Shown here piece by piece: positions 7,944 to 15,936 of a stretch of DNA of 64,000 nt. Both the position numbers and the translations under genes were made by a program. Source of the DNA: Lachnospiraceae bacterium OF09-6 (GTDB lineage Bacteria > Bacillota > Clostridia > Lachnospirales > Lachnospiraceae); NCBI GenBank assembly GCA_003435055.1, contig QUMM01000012.1, forward strand, positions 1 to 64,000, given 5' to 3'. The notes under the pieces are model-generated. The model did not search any database and was not told where the DNA came from. It worked only from the letters and a program-made list of their open reading frames with translations. Within the stretch, counting starts at the first letter, position 1; every line of letters starts with the position of its first letter.

Positions 7944-9302
7944 ATGGCATTAAAAGGTCTTGATATTTTTAAATTATCACCAAAGAAAAACTGTAAAGAA
8001 TGTGGAAGCCCTACATGTATGGCTTTCTGTATGAAGGTTGCTCAGGGTGCTGCTGATATTGCTGCCTGCCCTTATTTCTCAGAAGATGCAAAAGCTCAGT
8101 TATCTGAAGCTACAGCACCTCCAATGAAGAGCATCAAAATCGGTACTGGCGCAGAAGAAATGGTTCTCGGTGGAGAAACTGTTATGGAGCGTCATGAAAA
8201 AACATTCGTTAACAAAACAAGATATGCAGATTCTCTTTGCAACTGCATGGACGAAGCTACTATCGAAGCAAAACTTGCAGAAGTGCCGAAGGTTGATTAT
8301 GACCGTATCGGTGAGAGAATGTATGCAGAACTGATTTACGTAAATTACTCTGCAGAAGGTTCTTACGATTACGTAGAACTGGTAAAGAAGGCTGCTACTC
8401 TTGGCAGAACACTGGTACTTGGATGTACAGATGTAGAAGTAGCAAAAGCTGCTCTGGCTGTATGTAAAGACAGCAAACCTGTACTGAACGGTGCAACTCC
8501 GGCTAACTACACTGAAATGAACGCTGTTGCTACAGAAGCAGGTGTCGTTCTTGGTGTCAGCGGAGCTGATATGAACGAAATTTATGATACAGTAAAAGCA
8601 CTGGAAGGACTTGGAAACAAGAACCTGGTAATCGATACCACAGGCGCTACTGTAAAAGAAACATTTGCAAATACTGTACAGCTTCGTAAAGCTGCAATCA
8701 AAGATGGCGACAGAACATGTGGATACCCATCCATCGTAAACCTTGTAAAAGTAGCAAAAGATGATCTTCATCTGCAGGCTGCACTGGCAGCTGTATTTAC
8801 AATCAAATACGGTTCTATCGTTGTTATGCAGGAAATCACTTACTCTGAAGCACTTCCTCTGTATGGTCTGCGTCAGAACATCTTCACAGACCCTCAGAAG
8901 CCAATGCGTGTAGAACCAGGTATCTACCCACTGAACGGTGCTGATGAGAATTCTATCTGTCTGACAACGGTTGACTTCGCTCTTACATACTTCCTGGTAT
9001 CCGGAGAACTGGAACGTTCAGGAGTACCTGTAAACCTGATCATCAGTGATGCAGGCGGACTTTCCGTACTGACAGCTTGGGCTGCCGGAAAACTTTCTTC
9101 TTCTTCCATCGAAAAATTCTGGAAAGAAGCTGATATCGAAGGAAAGATTAAGAATCGTAAGCTGATCATCCCAGGTAAAGTTGCTGTACTGAAGGGTGAA
9201 ATCGAAGCAAAACTGCCAGGATGGGAAGTAATCATTGCTCCTAGAGAAGCAGTTGAACTGGTTAAATTCCTGAAAGATATGCAGGCTAACGGAGAAGCAT
9301 AA
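7944..9302 (+). CDS. acsC: Corrinoid iron-sulfur protein large subunit
   Basis: 452 residues. The N-terminal domain has the [4Fe-4S] motif Cys17-x2-Cys20-x4-Cys25-x16-Cys42, the low-potential cluster that reductively reactivates Co(II). A TIM barrel and C-terminal cobalamin-binding domain follow. It accepts a methyl group from AcsE and donates it to AcsB. AAGGAGGATG lies upstream of the ATG and it follows acsD by 26 bases. Confidence 0.96.
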   Translation: MALKGLDIFKLSPKKNCKECGSPTCMAFCMKVAQGAADIAACPYFSEDAKAQLSEATAPPMKSIKIGTGAEEMVLGGETVMERHEKTFVNKTRYADSLCNCMDEATIEAKLAEVPKVDYDRIGERMYAELIYVNYSAEGSYDYVELVKKAATLGRTLVLGCTDVEVAKAALAVCKDSKPVLNGATPANYTEMNAVATEAGVVLGVSGADMNEIYDTVKALEGLGNKNLVIDTTGATVKETFANTVQLRKAAIKDGDRTCGYPSIVNLVKVAKDDLHLQAALAAVFTIKYGSIVVMQEITYSEALPLYGLRQNIFTDPQKPMRVEPGIYPLNGADENSICLTTVDFALTYFLVSGELERSGVPVNLIISDAGGLSVLTAWAAGKLSSSSIEKFWKEADIEGKIKNRKLIIPGKVAVLKGEIEAKLPGWEVIIAPREAVELVKFLKDMQANGEA

Positions 9303-9371
9303 GAGTATTTGACATTTGTGCAGTAATCAAATAAATAGTTATAAAAATTAAACTATAAGGAGGCTACAAAA

Positions 9372-10157
9372 ATGGCAAAATTTATTACAATCGGTGAAAG
9401 ACTTTCCACTACAGCTCCTGCTGTAAACAAAGCTTTTCTGGAAAGAGACGAAGAACCAATCCTGAAGAGAGCAAAACAGCAGCTGGATGCCGGTGCAGTT
9501 TATCTGGATGTAAACATCGGTCCTGCTGAAGGATATGGTCCAGAATTGATGAAATGGGCAGTTCAGTTACTTCAGAGCAACTTTGATAATGTTCCTCTGG
9601 CTCTGGATACTGCAAATATGGCAGCTATCGAAGCTGGTATTTCTGTATACAACCGTGAAAAAGGAAAACCAATCGTAAACTCTGCTGATGCAGGAAGCCG
9701 TATCGAATATCTTGACCTTGCAGCAGCAAATGATGCTATTTGTATCGCTCTGTGTAATGCAGAAGGTATTGCAAAAGACAACGATGAACGTATGGGATAC
9801 TGCCAGATGCTTCTGGAAAGAGGTATGGAACATGGTATGGAAGCTGAAGATATGTGGTTTGACCCATTATTCCTGGTTGTAAAAGGAATGCAGGACAAAC
9901 AGATGCAGGTTCTTGAATTCATCAAGATGCTTTCTGATATGGGACTGAACTCTACAGGTGGTCTGTCCAATAACAGTAATGGTATGCCAAAGACAATCCG
10001 TCCAATTATGGACTCCGCTCTGGTAGCTATGGCTATGATGCAGGGCCTTACATCTGCAATCGTTAACCCTAACGACCTGAGACTGATGGAAACCATTAAG
10101 TCCTGTGATGTATTCAGAGGAAATACTCTGTATGCAGATTCTTATCTGGAGATCTAA
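9372..10157 (+). CDS. acsE: Methyltetrahydrofolate:corrinoid iron-sulfur protein methyltransferase
   Basis: 261-residue pterin-binding TIM-barrel enzyme, the normal length for MeTr. It moves the methyl group of 5-methyl-THF to Co(I) of AcsCD. The family segments DVNIGPAEGYG and the C-terminal GLSNNSNGMPKTIRP stretch, which lines the folate site, are visible. Start follows ATAAGGAGG. Three bases separate its stop from the acsV start, implying translational coupling. Confidence 0.96.
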   Translation: MAKFITIGERLSTTAPAVNKAFLERDEEPILKRAKQQLDAGAVYLDVNIGPAEGYGPELMKWAVQLLQSNFDNVPLALDTANMAAIEAGISVYNREKGKPIVNSADAGSRIEYLDLAAANDAICIALCNAEGIAKDNDERMGYCQMLLERGMEHGMEAEDMWFDPLFLVVKGMQDKQMQVLEFIKMLSDMGLNSTGGLSNNSNGMPKTIRPIMDSALVAMAMMQGLTSAIVNPNDLRLMETIKSCDVFRGNTLYADSYLEI

Positions 10158-10160
10158 TAA

Positions 10161-12083
10161 ATGTACAAGGTTACATTTAAGTTTGAGAACAGCGAAGACG
10201 TAATCGTCTTCGCTGCTCTTGGTGAAAACCTTCTTGAGGTAGCGAGAAAAACAAACGTAGCTATCGATGCCCCATGTAATGGAAATGCAGCCTGCGGAAA
10301 ATGTAAAGTTCGTCTGCTGAATGGGGAACTGGATTCAAAGAAAACTCATCATATTACAGATGAGGAGTATGCAGGTGGTTGGAGGTTGGCCTGCTGTAGT
10401 AAAATATGTGCGGATGTAGAGGTAATGGTTCCGGATATCGCATCTGCCTATAAGAGCCGAATGAAAGTGGCTGATTTAAGCTCACCGGACGAAATAAAGA
10501 TATTTGACGACTTGAAGGAACAGGTTGCAGAAGCCGGTATTACACTGAAGAATGATATGAAAATTGTATCATTAAAAATGAGTGAACCGACTCTGGATGA
10601 TACGATGCCGGATAATGAACGTTTCACCCGTGCACTTCGTGCAGAAACAGGAGTAAATGTTATCCGAATATCCTATACAGCTTTGAATAAACTTGCCTTT
10701 GTATTGCGGGAAAGTCATTTTGATATTCAGGTTGTATTGCGTGAGACTGCAAAGGACCTGTTTGTGTATGACGTTTTTGAAAAGGAAAAAAATGTAATTG
10801 TAGGTGGTATGGCTGTAGATATAGGTACTACGACTGTCTCTGCAATTATTATCGATATGCTGACAGGAGAGATCCTTGCCAAAGGATCAGCCGGAAACGG
10901 ACAGATCCGTTATGGTGCAGATGTTATTAACCGTATCATCGAATCCGGAAAACCTGGCGGACGCGAAAAATTGCAGAAAGCAGTGATTGATGAGACCATT
11001 AATCCGCTGATCGATACTATGTGCAAACAGGCACATCTGGATCATTCTCAGATCTATCGTCTGTGTATTGCGTCCAATACTACCATGAATCATCTGTTAT
11101 TAGGTGTATTTGCAGATCCGGTACGTATGGAACCATTTGTTCCATCATTCTTTAAAACAAACTCAGTTTATGCCTATAATATTGGTGTAAATGTGAATCA
11201 GGATGCACATATTATTCTGGCACCGAATATCGGCAGTTATGTGGGCGGAGATATTACTGCCGGCACATTTGTCAGTATGGTATGGAACAAGCCGGAGTTT
11301 TCATTGTTTATCGACCTTGGTACAAATGGAGAAATTGTATTTGGTAACTCCGATTTTATGTTCAGCTGCGCATGTTCCGCTGGTCCTGCTTTTGAGGGTG
11401 GAGATATCAGTTGTGGTATGCGTGCAACGGATGGAGCAATTGAAGCATGTACCATCGATGAAGAGACCATGGAACCGACTTATTCTGTAGTAGGTGATCC
11501 AGGGACAAAGCCGGTAGGTATTTGTGGTTCCGGAATCATTGATATTATTGCAGAATTGTTCCGTTGTAAGATTATCAGTCCAAAAGGTAAATTTATCCGT
11601 GAAGGGAAACGCATACGCCATGATGAACATGGTATGGGTTCCTATATCATTGCATTTCAGGAAGAAGCAGGCTCAGTGAAAGATGTTGAGATCACAGAAG
11701 TGGATATTGACAGTTTCATTCGTGCGAAAGGTGCTATTTTCTCTGCTATTCGGACCATGTTGTCTTATTGTGATTTTGATGTGTCTATGATTGAGCATGT
11801 TTATGTAGCAGGCGGTATCGGAAGCGGTATTAATATGCAGAATGCCGTACGCATTGGAATGTTCCCGGATGTTCCTCTTGAATTATACGAATATATCGGT
11901 AATTCTTCACTGGTCGGAGCTTATGCTATGCTGTATTCTACCGAATCAGAACAGAAAGTATATGAAATTGCCCAGAATATGACTTATATTGAACTGAGTA
12001 ATATTAATGCTTATATGGATGAATTTGTGGGTGCATGTTTCCTGCCACACACCGATTCTGCACTGTTTCCAAGCATTGTATGA
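10161..12083 (+). CDS. acsV: Corrinoid activation/regeneration protein (RACo)
   Basis: 640 residues. The N-terminal ferredoxin domain carries a [2Fe-2S] motif Cys39-x5-Cys45-x2-Cys48 with a later CC at 78-79. The C-terminal part is an ASKHA ATPase fold with the phosphate-binding segments DIGTTTVSA and DLGTNGEIV. The protein uses ATP to push an electron uphill and reduce inactive Co(II) of the corrinoid protein. The ATG overlaps the end of acsE almost directly. It is the last gene before a hairpin terminator. Confidence 0.95.
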   Translation: MYKVTFKFENSEDVIVFAALGENLLEVARKTNVAIDAPCNGNAACGKCKVRLLNGELDSKKTHHITDEEYAGGWRLACCSKICADVEVMVPDIASAYKSRMKVADLSSPDEIKIFDDLKEQVAEAGITLKNDMKIVSLKMSEPTLDDTMPDNERFTRALRAETGVNVIRISYTALNKLAFVLRESHFDIQVVLRETAKDLFVYDVFEKEKNVIVGGMAVDIGTTTVSAIIIDMLTGEILAKGSAGNGQIRYGADVINRIIESGKPGGREKLQKAVIDETINPLIDTMCKQAHLDHSQIYRLCIASNTTMNHLLLGVFADPVRMEPFVPSFFKTNSVYAYNIGVNVNQDAHIILAPNIGSYVGGDITAGTFVSMVWNKPEFSLFIDLGTNGEIVFGNSDFMFSCACSAGPAFEGGDISCGMRATDGAIEACTIDEETMEPTYSVVGDPGTKPVGICGSGIIDIIAELFRCKIISPKGKFIREGKRIRHDEHGMGSYIIAFQEEAGSVKDVEITEVDIDSFIRAKGAIFSAIRTMLSYCDFDVSMIEHVYVAGGIGSGINMQNAVRIGMFPDVPLELYEYIGNSSLVGAYAMLYSTESEQKVYEIAQNMTYIELSNINAYMDEFVGACFLPHTDSALFPSIV

Positions 12084-12112
12084 TTTGTATGAATAGTTTG
12101 TAATTTTTTTCA

Positions 12113-12149
12113 CAGGATGTCAGATAAATGTCTGACATCCTGTTGCTTT
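12113..12149 (+). terminator. Terminator after acsV
   Basis: A perfect 12-bp stem (12113-12124 with 12131-12142) with a 6-base loop is followed by a short interrupted T-rich tail (TTGCTTT). The weak tail suggests partial read-through into the DUF3786-fchA-folD genes. Confidence 0.7.
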
Positions 12150-12172
12150 ATCTATCGGTTTTGTGATAGAAT
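12143..12172 (+). promoter_or_regulatory. Candidate promoter for DUF3786-fchA-folD
   Basis: TTGCTT at 12143-12148 and TAGAAT at 12167-12172 are separated by 18 bases. The -35 overlaps the tail of the preceding terminator. It is a moderate match only. Confidence 0.5.
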
Positions 12173-12210
12173 AGACAAAAAGAGTGAAGAAATATGAATG
12201 AGGATAAAAG

Positions 12211-12852
12211 ATGAATTTAGATTACGCAAAGAACAGTATAGAAGAGGTACCTTTCGGTCAGTATCTGGAGCAGTTTCAGGCGCTGGATCCGAAGGCAGCA
12301 GCTGTTCGCACTGGTATTCCTTATGATGCAGAACGTAAGTGCTTTACCATGAGAATGCTGCAGAGAACATATGAGATCAGCTGGCCAGAGTGCAAGGTAA
12401 CTTGTCTGGATAAGACAGAAGGTGTGTTTGCAATTATGGAAGATGCGGTAGATGCGAAGATATTTGCTATCCGTTATCTGTTGAACGGGGTGCAGTCTGA
12501 CTCAACAGGTAAGTTCCTGACTTACCGTGAACTTCCGAGCGGTGACTTGTATTTTCAACAATTCCAGGGCAGATGTCTGATGCGTCTTGCATACGGCTTT
12601 GGATTTAAGCTGGATAAGTTCGCAGAGATTATGGATCGTCTGGACGCAAAGAAGCTGTCATATGGAGATGTATCTTATGAGGTTGAGTTTATCAATGGCC
12701 ATTTTGTAAGATTTATTCTCTGGGCAGGTGATGACGAATTTCCACCGTCATCTCAGATTTTATTTTCTGATAATTTCCCGCTGTCATTTGAAACCTATGA
12801 TCTGGCAGTAGTTGGAGATATAAGTATTACCACATTAAAAAAAATGCAGTAA
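12211..12852 (+). CDS. DUF3786 domain protein in the Wood-Ljungdahl cluster
   Basis: 213-residue soluble protein with no signal peptide or membrane segment. The central stretch around residues 85-120 (SDSTGKFLTYRELPSG, then a QQFQGRCL segment) matches my recollection of DUF3786. The function is unknown. It lies between acsV and the folate genes fchA-folD, 14 bases before fchA, so it is probably co-transcribed with them. Members are known to me mainly from strict anaerobes with corrinoid or C1 metabolism, which suggests an accessory role there. That is inference only. Confidence 0.7.
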   Translation: MNLDYAKNSIEEVPFGQYLEQFQALDPKAAAVRTGIPYDAERKCFTMRMLQRTYEISWPECKVTCLDKTEGVFAIMEDAVDAKIFAIRYLLNGVQSDSTGKFLTYRELPSGDLYFQQFQGRCLMRLAYGFGFKLDKFAEIMDRLDAKKLSYGDVSYEVEFINGHFVRFILWAGDDEFPPSSQILFSDNFPLSFETYDLAVVGDISITTLKKMQ

Positions 12853-12866
12853 ATGGAGGATGAATT

Positions 12867-13496
12867 ATGGGATTTTCTACAGTACCATGTAATGAATTTG
12901 TGGAAGTATTAGCATCAAAGGCACCAGTTCCAGGTGGCGGCGGCGCTTCTGCCCTGGTTGGAGCTATCGGAACAGCCCTTGGAAATATGGTTGGAAGCTT
13001 AACCGTTGGTAAGAAAAAATATGCTGAAGTAGAAGAAGAAATGTGGGAACTGAAAGGTAAATGTGATCAGCTTCAGAAAGACTTCCTTCGTCTGATCGAA
13101 AGAGATGCGGAAGTATTCGAGCCGCTTTCTAAAGCATATGGTATGCCAAGGGAGACGGAAGAGGAAAAGGCGGAGAAGGCACGCGTAATGGCTATTGTAT
13201 TAAAAGATGCCTGCTCCGTTCCAATGGAGATCATGGAGAAATGCTGCGAGGCCATTGATATCATTGCTGAGTTTGCAGCAAAAGGATCTACCCTTGCAAT
13301 CAGTGATGCAGGAGTTGGTGTGGCTTTTGCAAAAGCAGCATTAAAAGGTGCCAGCCTGAACGTATATATTAATACCAAGTCCATGGCAGATAAAGGACTG
13401 GCAGCTCAGCTGAATGCAAAATGTGACAAGATGCTGGAAGACTATACTGCAAAAGCAGATCAGATTTTTGACAGTGTATTAGGTCGTTTAAAATAA
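12867..13496 (+). CDS. fchA: Methenyl-THF cyclohydrolase / formiminotetrahydrofolate cyclodeaminase family protein
   Basis: 209-residue all-helical protein of the FTCD C-terminal (cyclodeaminase) family. The glycine-rich signature PVPGGGGASALVGA lies near residues 22-35. In acetogens it is placed in the folate branch, making or consuming 5,10-methenyl-THF. TGGAGGATG precedes the start. Immediately upstream of folD, which itself has cyclohydrolase activity, so the step is encoded twice here. Formimino activity cannot be excluded from sequence. Confidence 0.88.
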   Translation: MGFSTVPCNEFVEVLASKAPVPGGGGASALVGAIGTALGNMVGSLTVGKKKYAEVEEEMWELKGKCDQLQKDFLRLIERDAEVFEPLSKAYGMPRETEEEKAEKARVMAIVLKDACSVPMEIMEKCCEAIDIIAEFAAKGSTLAISDAGVGVAFAKAALKGASLNVYINTKSMADKGLAAQLNAKCDKMLEDYTAKADQIFDSVLGRLK

Positions 13497-13519
13497 TAAG
13501 AGTTGTGAAAGGAGCTATT

Positions 13520-14371
13520 ATGGCAAAACAGTTATTAGGTAAAGAGGTTACCGCAGCATTAAACGAAAGAATTAAAGCAAATGTGGCAGCATGCCAGGAA
13601 AAGGGAGTAAATCCTACTCTTTGTATCATTCGTGTGGGAGAAAATCCAAGCGATATCTCCTATGAAAAAGGTGCAACCAAACGTTGTGAGACACTGGGAG
13701 TTGCATGTGAAAAGATTCTTCTTCCAGAAGATGTGACACAGGAAGAACTGCTTGCAACGATCGATAAAGTAAATAAAGATGCTCATATTCATGGCGTACT
13801 GTTATTCCGTCCATTACCAAAGCATCTGGATCAGGCAGTGATCGAAAATGCACTTGCACCAGAGAAAGATGTAGACTGCATGACAGATCTGTCTATGTCT
13901 GGAGTATTTACTGGAAAGAAGATCGGTTTCCCTCCTTGTACACCACAGGCTTGTATGGAGATTCTGGATCACTATCAGATCGACTGCACCGGTAAGAAAG
14001 CAGTTGTGATTGGACGAAGCCTTGTAGTTGGAAAACCGGCAGCTATGATGCTGGTAAAGAAGAATGCCACTGTCACGATCTGTCATACAAAGACAGTAGA
14101 TATGCCATCCGTAGCACGTGAAGCAGATATCATTATTGTAGCAGCCGGACGTGCCGGTGTAGTTGGCGCTGAATATGTCAGAGAAGGACAGACTGTCATC
14201 GACGTAGGAATCAATGTCAATGCAGAAGGTAAATTATGTGGCGATGTTGATTATGCTGCAGTAGAGCCAATCGTAGATGCCATTACACCTGTTCCTGGAG
14301 GAGTAGGAAGTGTTACCACTTCTGTACTGGTAGGACATGTAGTGGAAGCTGCTATGAGAACTTTAGCATAA
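13520..14371 (+). CDS. folD: Bifunctional methylene-THF dehydrogenase / methenyl-THF cyclohydrolase
   Basis: 283 residues from the ATG at 13520, chosen because AAAGGAG ends 5 bases upstream. An in-frame GTG at 13505 sits inside that RBS region and is rejected. The catalytic Tyr/Lys segment (SYEKGATKR), the family signature PCTPQACMEIL, the NAD(P) loop VVIGRSLVVGKP and the C-terminal TPVPGGVG are all present. It interconverts methylene-, methenyl- and formyl-THF in the methyl branch of the Wood-Ljungdahl pathway. A strong terminator follows. Confidence 0.95.
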   Translation: MAKQLLGKEVTAALNERIKANVAACQEKGVNPTLCIIRVGENPSDISYEKGATKRCETLGVACEKILLPEDVTQEELLATIDKVNKDAHIHGVLLFRPLPKHLDQAVIENALAPEKDVDCMTDLSMSGVFTGKKIGFPPCTPQACMEILDHYQIDCTGKKAVVIGRSLVVGKPAAMMLVKKNATVTICHTKTVDMPSVAREADIIIVAAGRAGVVGAEYVREGQTVIDVGINVNAEGKLCGDVDYAAVEPIVDAITPVPGGVGSVTTSVLVGHVVEAAMRTLA

Positions 14372-14395
14372 GCCTTTATGAATAAGTGACGGAAA

Positions 14396-14433
14396 AAAAG
14401 ACAGCCAGGATTCCCCTGACTGTCTTTTATCCT
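14396..14433 (+). terminator. Terminator after folD
   Basis: A 14-bp stem (14396-14409 with 14415-14428) with a 5-base loop is followed by ATCCTTTTT. The A-rich left arm and T-rich right arm could make it work in both directions. Confidence 0.85.
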
Positions 14434-14475
14434 TTTTGGAAGATCAATTGGAAAGAGAAAAATAAGGGAGAAGCG

Positions 14476-15282
14476 ATGAAACAAAGCAAAAAGAGATTAA
14501 CATGGTGTTGTCTGTGCTTTTTCTGTATTTTGATGATAAGTTCTTCTTCTGTGTTGGCTGCAGGCAGACAGACAACCATAAAAGAACTGCTGCAGACCGG
14601 GCTTCAGCCGGTAGGAAGTACCATGTATGTATGGGGCGGTGGATGGAGCAGAAATGGTGCCAGCAAAGAAGCCAGACGTCTTGGAGTAAGTGCATCCTGG
14701 AAAAAGTTCTACAAAAAGCAGAAAAAAGGTTATAATTATCGTAAATATCTGTTTCAGTCATCCAAAGGCCTGGATTGTTCCGGGTATATTGGATGGTGTA
14801 TTTATAATGTACTGGAAGAAACTGACGGAAAGAAAGGTTATGTGCTGTATGCACAGAATATGGCACGCAATTATGCCAGCCGTGGGTGGGGAACTTTTAC
14901 AAAACGATCAAAAGTAAAGAATTATAAAGCAGGAGATATTATGAGCACTCCAGCCGGTCATGTTTACATGGTAGTTGGATCCTGTAAAGATGGGAGCGTG
15001 GTATTCCTTCATTCCAGTCCACCTGGTGTGACCTTATGCGGCACCACAACTCCGTCTGGAAAGACCAACAGCCAGGCAGTAAAACTGGCAAGGAAATATA
15101 TGAAAAAATACTATCCTGTCTGGTATAAAAAGTTTGGTGACTGCAGCAGGGGCATTTCTTATCTGACAGACTATCATCAGATGCGGTGGGATATATCCGG
15201 CAAATCTGTGATGACAGATCCAGATCATTACCGAAAGAAGAGTGCTGAACAGAACTTAAAAGATCTGTTCCGAAAAAGATAA
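14476..15282 (+). CDS. Secreted NlpC/P60-like cell-wall hydrolase
   Basis: 268 residues from ATG 14476, chosen because GGGAG lies 6 bases upstream. The longer frame from 14386 would translate the folD terminator. Residues 1-28 form a signal peptide (basic start, hydrophobic core, cleavage near VLAAG). The catalytic Cys lies in LDCSGYIGWC, and the downstream His in AGHVYMVVG fits the CHAP/NlpC-P60 fold. No binding repeats were seen, so it is a single-domain protein. It probably cleaves peptidoglycan stem peptides, but the exact bond is unknown. It is a monocistronic gene between two regulatory blocks. Confidence 0.75.
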   Translation: MKQSKKRLTWCCLCFFCILMISSSSVLAAGRQTTIKELLQTGLQPVGSTMYVWGGGWSRNGASKEARRLGVSASWKKFYKKQKKGYNYRKYLFQSSKGLDCSGYIGWCIYNVLEETDGKKGYVLYAQNMARNYASRGWGTFTKRSKVKNYKAGDIMSTPAGHVYMVVGSCKDGSVVFLHSSPPGVTLCGTTTPSGKTNSQAVKLARKYMKKYYPVWYKKFGDCSRGISYLTDYHQMRWDISGKSVMTDPDHYRKKSAEQNLKDLFRKR

Positions 15283-15328
15283 AAACGACGGTTTCAATAA
15301 AAATTATTATAAAAGTTGCATAATTCAA

Positions 15329-15357
15329 TTGACAAACTGGTAGTATTGCACTATACT
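15329..15357 (+). promoter_or_regulatory. Promoter of the cobalamin riboswitch transcript
   Basis: A consensus TTGACA (15329-15334) and TATACT (15352-15357) are separated by exactly 17 bases. The riboswitch P1 helix begins about 24 bases after the -10. Confidence 0.85.
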
Positions 15358-15380
15358 ATGAATGTGTAATTGAATATTAC

Positions 15381-15544
15381 TTTATTAAGTGCATGAGCAA
15401 TCATGAAAAGGGAATTTGGGTGAGAATCCCAAGCGAACTGGTCACTGTAATCAGGGAGTAGGTCCAACAGCCATTGCATAACCCTAAGATGTGAGAAGGC
15501 GGAACCATACGATGATCTGTAAGTCAGGAAACCTGCTTAATAAA
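15381..15544 (+). ncRNA. Cobalamin riboswitch aptamer
   Basis: The B12 box AAGTCAGGAAACCTGC is at 15521-15536. Upstream are the conserved GGTCACTGTAATC, GCCATTG and GAGAAGGCGG segments of the class. P1 closes perfectly: 15381-15390 with 15535-15544 (9 Watson-Crick pairs plus one G-U). No recognisable transporter or B12-synthesis gene follows before the next strong terminator. Confidence 0.93.
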
Positions 15545-15548
15545 TGAG

Positions 15549-15637
15549 ATGTGCTCCAGATACAGCGCAAGCATCCAACCAAGCGACGAAGTCGTTTGTG
15601 AGACGTGACTGCATGGGTGAGCAGGCACATTTTTTTC
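15549..15637 (+). terminator. Riboswitch expression platform: long terminator hairpin
   Basis: ATGTGC at 15549-15554 pairs with GCACAT at 15625-15630, followed directly by a run of 7 T. The arms enclose a smaller 7-bp stem with a GAA loop near 15578-15594. This is the expected OFF-state terminator downstream of a cobalamin aptamer. The exact switching helix was not worked out. Confidence 0.65.
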
Positions 15638-15652
15638 TAATGGTAAATTAGA

Positions 15653-15751
15653 ATGTTTAATTTGATGGATGAATCTCAAGTAGGAGATTACACAAATACC
15701 TCCTTCATACCGGAGATTCTTGTTAATCCGCATGACAAGAGAACGGCATGA
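15653..15751 (+). other. Possible 32-residue ORF or small RNA behind the B12 riboswitch
   Basis: An open frame from ATG 15653 to TGA 15749-15751 encodes 32 residues ending in VNPHDKRTA. It has no convincing ribosome binding site and I recognise no family. The same DNA can fold as RNA: GAATCTC (15671-15677) with GAGATTC (15713-15719), enclosing AGGAG (15682-15686) with CTCCT (15700-15704). The CCTCCTT segment at 15699-15705 is complementary to a Shine-Dalgarno sequence. A terminator follows at once. It may be a riboswitch-controlled small RNA, a micro-protein, or the remnant of a lost gene. Confidence 0.4.
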
Positions 15752-15752
15752 A

Positions 15753-15786
15753 TCCCCGGCAGATCCGCAGCTGCCGGGGATTTTTT
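15753..15786 (+). terminator. Strong terminator before adhE
   Basis: A 10-bp GC-rich perfect stem (15753-15762 with 15771-15780) with an 8-base loop is followed by 6 T. It should separate the riboswitch transcript from adhE. Confidence 0.92.
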
Positions 15787-15859
15787 TACTCTTGATTATT
15801 TTTTATCAATCTGTCTATTTCTTTTGATTTTATTCCCAGATATATGTGAAAAGTGCACA

Positions 15860-15912
15860 TTGACAATCTTTTAACGATAAGGTAGAATCTATTATAGTTA
15901 AATAATTAACAA
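15860..15912 (+). promoter_or_regulatory. adhE promoter with Rex operator
   Basis: TTGACA (15860-15865) and TAGAAT (15883-15888) are 17 bases apart. The 18-bp palindrome at 15895-15912 matches the Rex consensus TTGTTAA-N4-TTAACAA at 13 of 14 fixed positions (second base A instead of T). It sits at the expected transcription start, so bound Rex would block initiation and a rise in NADH would release it. A rex gene is present at 25491. Confidence 0.85.
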
Positions 15913-15936
15913 TAAATATTTTAAAGGAGGAAACTG

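Noticed and set aside
14386..14475. N-terminal extension of the NlpC/P60-like protein
   Set aside because: It would translate the folD terminator. The signal peptide begins at ATG 14476.
15524..15733. Minus-strand 69-residue frame over the riboswitch region
   Set aside because: Opposite a conserved RNA structure and without a start signal.
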